Source of the DNA: Anaerolineae bacterium
GTDB lineage: Bacteria; Chloroflexota; Anaerolineae; B4-G1; SLSP01
Assembly (NCBI GenBank): GCA_016934645.1
Contig: JAFGSL010000447.1
Span: forward strand, 1 to 10,785
DNA: 10,785 bases
Reading direction: 5' to 3'
The notes under the pieces are model-generated. The model was not told where the DNA came from. It saw only the letters and a program-made list of their open reading frames with translations, and ran no database searches. Positions 6,063 to 10,785 of this stretch are shown piece after piece. The first letter of the stretch is position 1. Each line of letters begins with the position of its first letter. The position numbers were made by a program, and so were the translations under genes.

Positions 6063-7625
6063 TTATGACGAACTGTCTTTGGACTTGTCATAATCCATAA
6101 GGCCTGAGGCGGCGCTGAACTCTCTCGGATAGCGCTGGAGGCTGTCACCGAGCAGCGTCACGCCGTTTTCGTCCGTCAATTCTGGATGTGCAGCCAGGAA
6201 GGCTTCCATTGAGTATGCGCCATAGCAACGTAGCCGCTCTAGCGCAAGCGCAGTATATGCACCCTGGCGTGTGATCTCACTCTGATAACGACTTGTCATA
6301 TCCAGGTCTACATTGGGAGAGGGAGATAACACCGTTCTCTCGCCGATAAATGGTTCTGTCCTCAATACGACTGCAGGATATTCACGTTCAACGTGTTGGG
6401 CAAGCTGTGTACCATCATAGATTTTCGAGTAAAAAGAAAAGAGGATGAAACCGGCTGCCACACCGTGGTCATGCACGACCTGGTCGTGGATACAGCGTAT
6501 TTGCTGAATAAACGCCAACGTTGCTTTATAGTCGCTTTCCTCATCTCCGGGAAAGCCAAGCATAAAACCCATCAGCGGTGTGAGTTGATTCTCAAAACAG
6601 GATCTGAGCACCTCCTTGGCCTGGCGGATATACTTCTCCGCCTCGACCTCGGAACGCACTTTGTTCATGCGAACTAACGTAGAGGGGCTGGCCGACTCGA
6701 CACCCAAATAGATCATCTCTACCCCGGCCTCACGTAACATGGGAATGAGATCAGGCGTCATTACATCCACCCGGCTCTCCACAGCGTAGGTAAATCCTGG
6801 ACGCTTTAAGGTCTGGCAGATTTTTTCCGTTCGCCGCCGGTTGACGCCAAAGATCGGATCCCAGATATAGACCGGGCGGCCCGGTACTTCGGCGGTCAGT
6901 TGATCGATCTGTCGCGTTACCCACTCAGGTGAGAATTCAGCATAGGGTCGCATACTATCTTCCAGGCAATAATTACACTTGAATGGACACCCCCGTGATG
7001 TCATCAGATCAATGGTCTGATACCATTCAAGGTTACGCAAAAGCCTGAAATTCAGATTGGGCAGTTGACTCACGTTCATCGGTTCAGCGCGGTTTATCTC
7101 TAGTTCACCTTGATGATTGATCCACACTAAATTGGGCGTTGAGGGTGCAAGAAAGGGTTGGCCTTGATCGAGACTTCGGCTAATCTGCAGCGCCGCAGCC
7201 TCACCATCGCCACGCACAATCGCAGTGATAAAGGGGTAGCGTTTTAGCAGCGTTTCATAGTTATTGGATGGGAAATATCCCCCAAAGACAATGGGAATCT
7301 GGGGAAGGGCCGCGTGAATCTCTTGAGCCAGGATAATACCACTTCCCGAGTTGGAAATTTGTGAGATGCCGATCCACGCAATCTCTTCAACCTGATCACA
7401 AAGGTGCGCGGCGACACGCTGACAGACGATCTTTTCTGCGTCCCGCGTTAAACCAAACCCGAAATCCATCTGCACGTCGATAAGTTCAACCGGAACGTCC
7501 TGCATTGCCAGATATGAACCCAATGCCAGGATACCCAATGGCGGCGCCAGAGGTGTGGTAAAACGGACGACGTTGGCATTGCCAGCAAAATCGTTTGGGG
7601 ACGAAATCAAGACTACCTTCTTCAT
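6063..7625 (-). CDS. B12-binding-domain radical SAM enzyme
   Basis: The protein has 520 residues. The ATG at 7625 has GGAGGG just upstream and follows the preceding stop by 2 bp; the open frame to 7766 is an overlap artefact. Residues 1-145 look like a cobalamin-binding Rossmann domain: MKKVVLISSP, PLAPPLGILALGSYL (25-39), VELIDV, and FGGYFPSNNYETLL (114-127). The usual DxHxxG histidine motif is not seen, which is common in this radical SAM subgroup. Residues 200-410 carry the radical SAM barrel with the cluster motif RGCPFKCNYC (C213, C217, C220), followed by YLGVESAS and GFMLGFPGDEESD. The C-terminal 100 residues are not recognised. Members of this class include C-methylases, ring-forming enzymes and enzymes of hopanoid tailoring. 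Its place between the two diterpene genes suggests it modifies the diterpenoid; methylation is one option but is not shown. Confidence 0.88.
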   Translation of the reverse strand: MKKVVLISSPNDFAGNANVVRFTTPLAPPLGILALGSYLAMQDVPVELIDVQMDFGFGLTRDAEKIVCQRVAAHLCDQVEEIAWIGISQISNSGSGIILAQEIHAALPQIPIVFGGYFPSNNYETLLKRYPFITAIVRGDGEAAALQISRSLDQGQPFLAPSTPNLVWINHQGELEINRAEPMNVSQLPNLNFRLLRNLEWYQTIDLMTSRGCPFKCNYCLEDSMRPYAEFSPEWVTRQIDQLTAEVPGRPVYIWDPIFGVNRRRTEKICQTLKRPGFTYAVESRVDVMTPDLIPMLREAGVEMIYLGVESASPSTLVRMNKVRSEVEAEKYIRQAKEVLRSCFENQLTPLMGFMLGFPGDEESDYKATLAFIQQIRCIHDQVVHDHGVAAGFILFSFYSKIYDGTQLAQHVEREYPAVVLRTEPFIGERTVLSPSPNVDLDMTSRYQSEITRQGAYTALALERLRCYGAYSMEAFLAAHPELTDENGVTLLGDSLQRYPREFSAASGLMDYDKSKDSSS

Positions 7626-7627
7626 TA

Positions 7628-8563
7628 TTACCCTCCAGTCTCGTTCATTATATCCGGCAATGTTACCTGGGGAAGTGGGATCCAAAAATAGCCGCTCCGA
7701 TCTCGTCGCCCAACCCCAAGAACATGATGCCGATTCATGGCATAGAATTGCGCCAACGCCTTCCAATCATCTTGCCCAACCATCGTATAGTCTTCTTCAC
7801 CCAAACGCCGCGTGTACAGATGGTCATACAGGATTACCCGCAGTGTATGGGTATCTAAATAAAGCGATGGACTGACGGTGAAGTAGAGATCTTCGTCTCC
7901 TGTAGCAAGAAGTGGCATATCAAAAGCGGTTGGGCGATCGAAGCCGATGAAAAAGTCAACCGGATCGACGTACTCACCATAGTATGCTTCTACGATCTGT
8001 CGCCGGTCCGGCGCATATCCTTGTTCCTGATAAAAGCGGATGCCAATTTGAGCTACGCTCTCGGTAGCATCGTGAGCACAGATCCCCAGAAACAGACGGT
8101 GAGTCCGGTGATGGGCAGTACGTCGAGATAATTCCTCAAAAGCCGGTAAAAGATGAGCGTAGGATGTGCCCTCAAAATAACGCTGCGCGTCGCCATATAT
8201 GGATACGCGAACGTCGTAAGCATCGTAGAATTGAAGAAACGCCGGGTTCTCGGTAAACCATAGCAACCCTGGAGCGATTAACTCGTTATACTCATCACCC
8301 CGATCCAAGAGATCGGGGCCAAAGATGGGTGTTAACAACGTCTCGATGCCGTGGTCAAAAAAAAGCTTGTACAATGCAATGTGACGTTGTCCGCCAATCT
8401 CAAAATAGGCTTGAGCAAAGTCATCGGCCACCAGTTCGGGATACTCGAGCACGAGCCACCGCCGCGTTCCATTGATCGGAAACACGCACACCTTTGGCCC
8501 GGCCTCGCGCACGATGCAGGCGACTTCCTCTGTAGATAAATGTAAAAAGGTCTTCAGGTCCAT
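7628..8563 (-). CDS. Rv3378c-like diterpene synthase (tuberculosinol/kolavelool synthase family)
   Basis: The 311-residue protein matches Rv3378c (about 296 residues) over its length, as recalled: GPKVCVFPINGTRRW (22-36) against GPKVSVFPFDGTRRW, HGIETLLTPIFGPDLLDRGD against [20 protein letters not shown], and YYGEYVDPVDFFIGFDR, DLYFTVSPS and LRVILYDHLY. Rv3378c has a cis-prenyltransferase fold and converts the diphosphate made by Rv3377c to tuberculosinol or attaches it to adenosine; a Herpetosiphon homologue makes kolavelool. The expected reaction here is ionization of the cyclase product with capture by water or another nucleophile. The Asp of the DGTRRW motif is Asn31 here, while both arginines (R34, R35) are kept. 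The start at 8563 follows the GT87 stop by 2 bp. The C-terminus is somewhat longer than in Rv3378c. Confidence 0.9.
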   Translation of the reverse strand: MDLKTFLHLSTEEVACIVREAGPKVCVFPINGTRRWLVLEYPELVADDFAQAYFEIGGQRHIALYKLFFDHGIETLLTPIFGPDLLDRGDEYNELIAPGLLWFTENPAFLQFYDAYDVRVSIYGDAQRYFEGTSYAHLLPAFEELSRRTAHHRTHRLFLGICAHDATESVAQIGIRFYQEQGYAPDRRQIVEAYYGEYVDPVDFFIGFDRPTAFDMPLLATGDEDLYFTVSPSLYLDTHTLRVILYDHLYTRRLGEEDYTMVGQDDWKALAQFYAMNRHHVLGVGRRDRSGYFWIPLPQVTLPDIMNETGG

Positions 8564-8565
8564 TC

Positions 8566-9927
8566 CTACGCCTCTTTGGGATGCATGATCGGTAAAGCCC
8601 TTAACATCCGTAGCATAATTATAAAATAAAAGACCACCGTCACAATCATAATCCAGGGTACATAAATCAGAGGATCCGTTGAAACGTATGCTCCGGGCAA
8701 AATAATGCTAGTACCCCATACAGCCAAAGTAATCAATCGCCACACATCCACGAGGGCATAGGGCATAAATACAAGCCATACCAACCATTCTGTTCTTCGT
8801 TGCCCAGAACTGGCTACAAGATAGCTGAACACTGCGATCCCTAGTGACAGTTCCCACACAACATTCATCCAGATATAAACGCCCAGATATAAAGCAAAAG
8901 CCAGGTCAAGGGTAAAAGTGGGAATCTCATATCCAGAACGCCTAGCAGGTTTTGCTATGCAGTATAACCCCAAAAGCCCTAATGGCAGCAAGATGCCCAA
9001 GCGAATGATCAATGACAAGGCGAATGCTCCCCGAGTCGGACCAAGAAGATAAACCATGATCTGAGTAATAGACTGATTGTATCCCAAAAAAGGGGCTTCA
9101 GGTCCTCGCCAAGGATAAACATTGCTATTAATGCTAGATAGAAGCCGAAAATAGGCCATATGTTGTTGCCAACCATAGGGGATACCTGCAATCAGGGTCA
9201 CTCCACCTGCGACAACAGCATACGCGACAACAATCAAAACTAGTAACTTGACAAAGAATCGATAGCGACCGAGTAACAGGGGAACTGCGATGGCAAAAGC
9301 CCATTGTGGCTTGATCTGAAAAATGATCGAAGCCCAGAAAACGGACCACCCCAACCGTTCGCACAAAATCGCATCTATAAGCAAAGAGGCTAGTAAAGCC
9401 ATAAATATATACACATTAAGATAGGCCAAATCATTCCAGAACGTAGTAAAGAGCACCCATATCGGCAAAGTCCACGCCAGACTGTGTGTGGCATGCACCA
9501 TATTGTGTCGTTGGAATATTTTCCCCCACAGAAAGTAAAGCCCACCATAGATCAAACAGCGTAATAACGTGTGAACTACGGTTACAGCCAGGGGAGATAG
9601 ACCAAGAAAGATGTTGAAGACGAATGCATAGGATGGCGCATACTGATAGAATTCCATTTTATCCACCGGTGGCTGGGGATAAAGGTCCTGGCGAAGCTGG
9701 AAATCTTTGGCTGCGTCCAGATAGATTCTGAGATCATCGGGGATCATCGGTCCTTCCGCCCCTACCCACGACGGTATCCCGCCAAGAATTCCCGTCTCAG
9801 GGAACAGCATCACGGCCAAAACCACACCCTGCACCACCAACCGCAGCACCGTATACACCACCGTCGTCGTCAACAGCGCGCGGTAGGTCTTGGAGTTCTG
9901 CCAGAGGTGCTTGATTTCGGATCCCAT
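8566..9927 (-). CDS. GT87/DUF2029-type membrane glycosyltransferase
   Basis: The 453-residue protein has about 10-12 membrane helices. After the first helix (20-42) comes an extracytoplasmic loop with the acidic motif PDDLRIYLDAA (63-73), then DLYPQP and FYQYAPSYAFVF, a pattern typical of GT87/DUF2029 enzymes. Further landmarks are LAYLNVYIFMALLAS (168-182) and FQIKPQWA (203-210). The family transfers sugars, usually mannose, from polyprenol-phosphate donors to lipid or glycan acceptors on the outer face of the membrane; the mycobacterial PimE is a member. The ATG at 9927 is 2 bp after the preceding stop, and the next gene starts 2 bp after its stop. This packing suggests it may glycosylate a lipid, possibly the diterpenoid made by the neighbouring enzymes, but the acceptor is unknown. 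The gene looks more AT-rich than the flanking 9930-10785 segment. Confidence 0.78.
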   Translation of the reverse strand: MGSEIKHLWQNSKTYRALLTTTVVYTVLRLVVQGVVLAVMLFPETGILGGIPSWVGAEGPMIPDDLRIYLDAAKDFQLRQDLYPQPPVDKMEFYQYAPSYAFVFNIFLGLSPLAVTVVHTLLRCLIYGGLYFLWGKIFQRHNMVHATHSLAWTLPIWVLFTTFWNDLAYLNVYIFMALLASLLIDAILCERLGWSVFWASIIFQIKPQWAFAIAVPLLLGRYRFFVKLLVLIVVAYAVVAGGVTLIAGIPYGWQQHMAYFRLLSSINSNVYPWRGPEAPFLGYNQSITQIMVYLLGPTRGAFALSLIIRLGILLPLGLLGLYCIAKPARRSGYEIPTFTLDLAFALYLGVYIWMNVVWELSLGIAVFSYLVASSGQRRTEWLVWLVFMPYALVDVWRLITLAVWGTSIILPGAYVSTDPLIYVPWIMIVTVVFYFIIMLRMLRALPIMHPKEA

Positions 9928-9929
9928 AC

Positions 9930-10475
9930 TTACGAGAGCAAAAACAGATAACTATAGTCAATGGCGCTGATGATCAGCGTCATAAACAAGGCCAGCCAGA
10001 CGGCGTTTATCAACGCGGTCTTCAACGGTTTGTCTTTCTGCCGGCGAAACCCGCCCAGCAGCAACGCGCCGATGAAGCCCAACGCCAGGCCATGCAGGAC
10101 AATACCGATCCAGAGCGAGCCTTCCGAGGCGACGCCCTGCGCTAACGCAAGGCCCACACCTGCCAACCCACCAGATAGCGCATCGGTCTTCCAACTACTC
10201 CAACGATTTTCCGCGCCCAGATAGGCGGCAAAGAGCACCTGCAATCCGCCAAAGGCCACGATGTTCACCACGGTGATCGACCATGGTTCGTGATACCCGC
10301 TGATGAGCGGTTCGGTATAGCGAATGAGCAGCGAGCCTACCACGGCGTTGATCGCACTACAAATCACCGCATCGCGGCGACGGCCTTTGGCCCACAACCA
10401 CACTACCGCCACAAATAAGACCAACATGGGCGCGTTCTGTATAAACTCCCAGAAAATCGCGTTGATGAATCCCAT
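9930..10475 (-). CDS. Unrecognised integral membrane protein
   Basis: I do not recognise this 181-residue protein. The ATG at 10475 lies 1 bp after the stop of the FtsX-like gene, with GGTGAGTGAG as ribosome site; an open frame to 10559 would overlap that gene. It has five or six predicted membrane helices (about 13-30, 36-52, 67-88, 100-117, 121-143, 154-179) joined by short loops containing Arg/Lys clusters such as KGRRR and FRRQKDK. No catalytic motif is evident. A conserved-looking stretch SGYHEPWSITVVNI (59-72) faces one side. Its tight spacing with both neighbours suggests it works with the ABC permease or the glycosyltransferase, for instance as a small transport or scaffold component. 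Confidence 0.75.
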   Translation of the reverse strand: MGFINAIFWEFIQNAPMLVLFVAVVWLWAKGRRRDAVICSAINAVVGSLLIRYTEPLISGYHEPWSITVVNIVAFGGLQVLFAAYLGAENRWSSWKTDALSGGLAGVGLALAQGVASEGSLWIGIVLHGLALGFIGALLLGGFRRQKDKPLKTALINAVWLALFMTLIISAIDYSYLFLLS

Positions 10476-10476
10476 C

Positions 10477-10785
10477 TCACTCACCGCGCAATACGTTGAC
10501 GATAGACACCCGCGCCGCCCGTTTTCCCGGCAGATAGCTCCCGGCAATACTGACCCCAATCATCAACAGGGGCAGTACCAGTGCGTAGAGCACGTTCAAC
10601 GACACCTCCAGCGCACCAAACCCATACGATTTGGACAACACCGCCAACGCACTTTTCGTAAACACCCATCCTAACGGCAATCCCAGCACAGCCGCCAAAA
10701 GTCCCAGAAATCCGGCAGTGGTATTCACCATCGTGATGACTTGTGAGGGGGTAAAACCAATCGTTTTTAATACCCCGATAACGCG
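10477..10785 (-). CDS. ABC transporter permease, FtsX/MacB type, C-terminal end (cut by window edge)
   Basis: The frame is open to the right edge and gives 102 residues up to the TGA at 10479-10477. It reads RVIGVLKTIGFTPSQVITMV at the start, the classic juxtamembrane segment of the FtsX-like permease domain, followed by two membrane helices (about residues 23-45 and 65-88) and the tail LPGKRAARVSIVNVLRGE, also typical of this family. Such permeases work with an MacB/LolD-type ATPase and move lipids, peptides or drugs by a mechanical cycle. The ATPase gene should lie beyond the right edge. The gene is 1 bp from the next one, so it belongs to the same operon. The substrate cannot be told. Confidence 0.88.
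   Translation of the reverse strand, partial: RVIGVLKTIGFTPSQVITMVNTTAGFLGLLAAVLGLPLGWVFTKSALAVLSKSYGFGALEVSLNVLYALVLPLLMIGVSIAGSYLPGKRAARVSIVNVLRGE

Noticed and set aside
7626..7766. Upstream extension of the radical SAM gene to an ATG at 7766
   Set aside because: It would overlap the end of the Rv3378c-like gene by about 140 bp and precede a natural MKKVVLISSP start that has a good ribosome site.
2496..8563. Direct control of the diterpene and radical SAM genes by the cobalamin riboswitch
   Set aside because: All genes run to lower coordinates, so the riboswitch is downstream of those genes and cannot act on them as a leader.
1..10785. CRISPR arrays, tRNA or rRNA genes, insertion sequences
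   Set aside because: No spaced direct repeats, tRNA-like folds, rRNA motifs, transposase frames or terminal inverted repeats were seen in the window.

Overview
The window looks like part of a Chloroflexota-type chromosome. This is inferred from mixed protein resemblance: a cell-surface protein with an LPETG tail, an ECF-type S component, and a diterpene enzyme pair known from Herpetosiphon and Mycobacterium tuberculosis. No rRNA or other taxonomic marker is present. All ten complete or partial genes lie on the minus strand, so the biological reading direction is from high to low coordinates.

Upstream block (10785 to 4461). It begins with the C-terminal end of an FtsX/MacB-type ABC permease, a 181-residue membrane protein of unknown role and a GT87-type polyprenol-phosphate-sugar glycosyltransferase. 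Next come a homologue of Rv3378c (tuberculosinol synthase family, cis-prenyltransferase fold), a radical SAM enzyme with a cobalamin-binding-like N-terminal domain, and, after a 120 bp gap, a class II diterpene cyclase of the Rv3377c (halimadienyl diphosphate synthase) type. The first five genes are separated by 1-2 bp. This looks like a compact diterpenoid pathway: the cyclase would turn geranylgeranyl diphosphate into a bicyclic diphosphate, the Rv3378c-like enzyme would remove or replace the diphosphate, and the radical SAM enzyme and glycosyltransferase are candidate tailoring steps.

Two-component block (4471 to 2712). A membrane histidine kinase overlaps the 3' end of the cyclase gene by 11 bp, and a receiver-only response regulator overlaps the kinase by 4 bp. 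They are probably transcribed with the diterpene genes.

Cobalamin block (2687 to 1). A near-consensus sigma-70-type promoter is followed by a well-conserved cobalamin (B12) riboswitch. It leads into three tightly packed genes: an exported (alpha/alpha)6-barrel protein with an LPETG surface-anchor tail, an exported membrane-anchored DUF4430 protein, and the start of an ECF transporter S component cut by the window edge. The barrel plus DUF4430 pair has the two-domain architecture of animal intrinsic factor/transcobalamin, here split into two surface proteins. With the riboswitch and the ECF component this strongly suggests a B12 (or corrinoid) capture and uptake system.

The two blocks may be connected: the radical SAM enzyme probably needs cobalamin, and the neighbouring operon probably imports it. 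The riboswitch cannot control the diterpene genes in cis, because it lies downstream of them.
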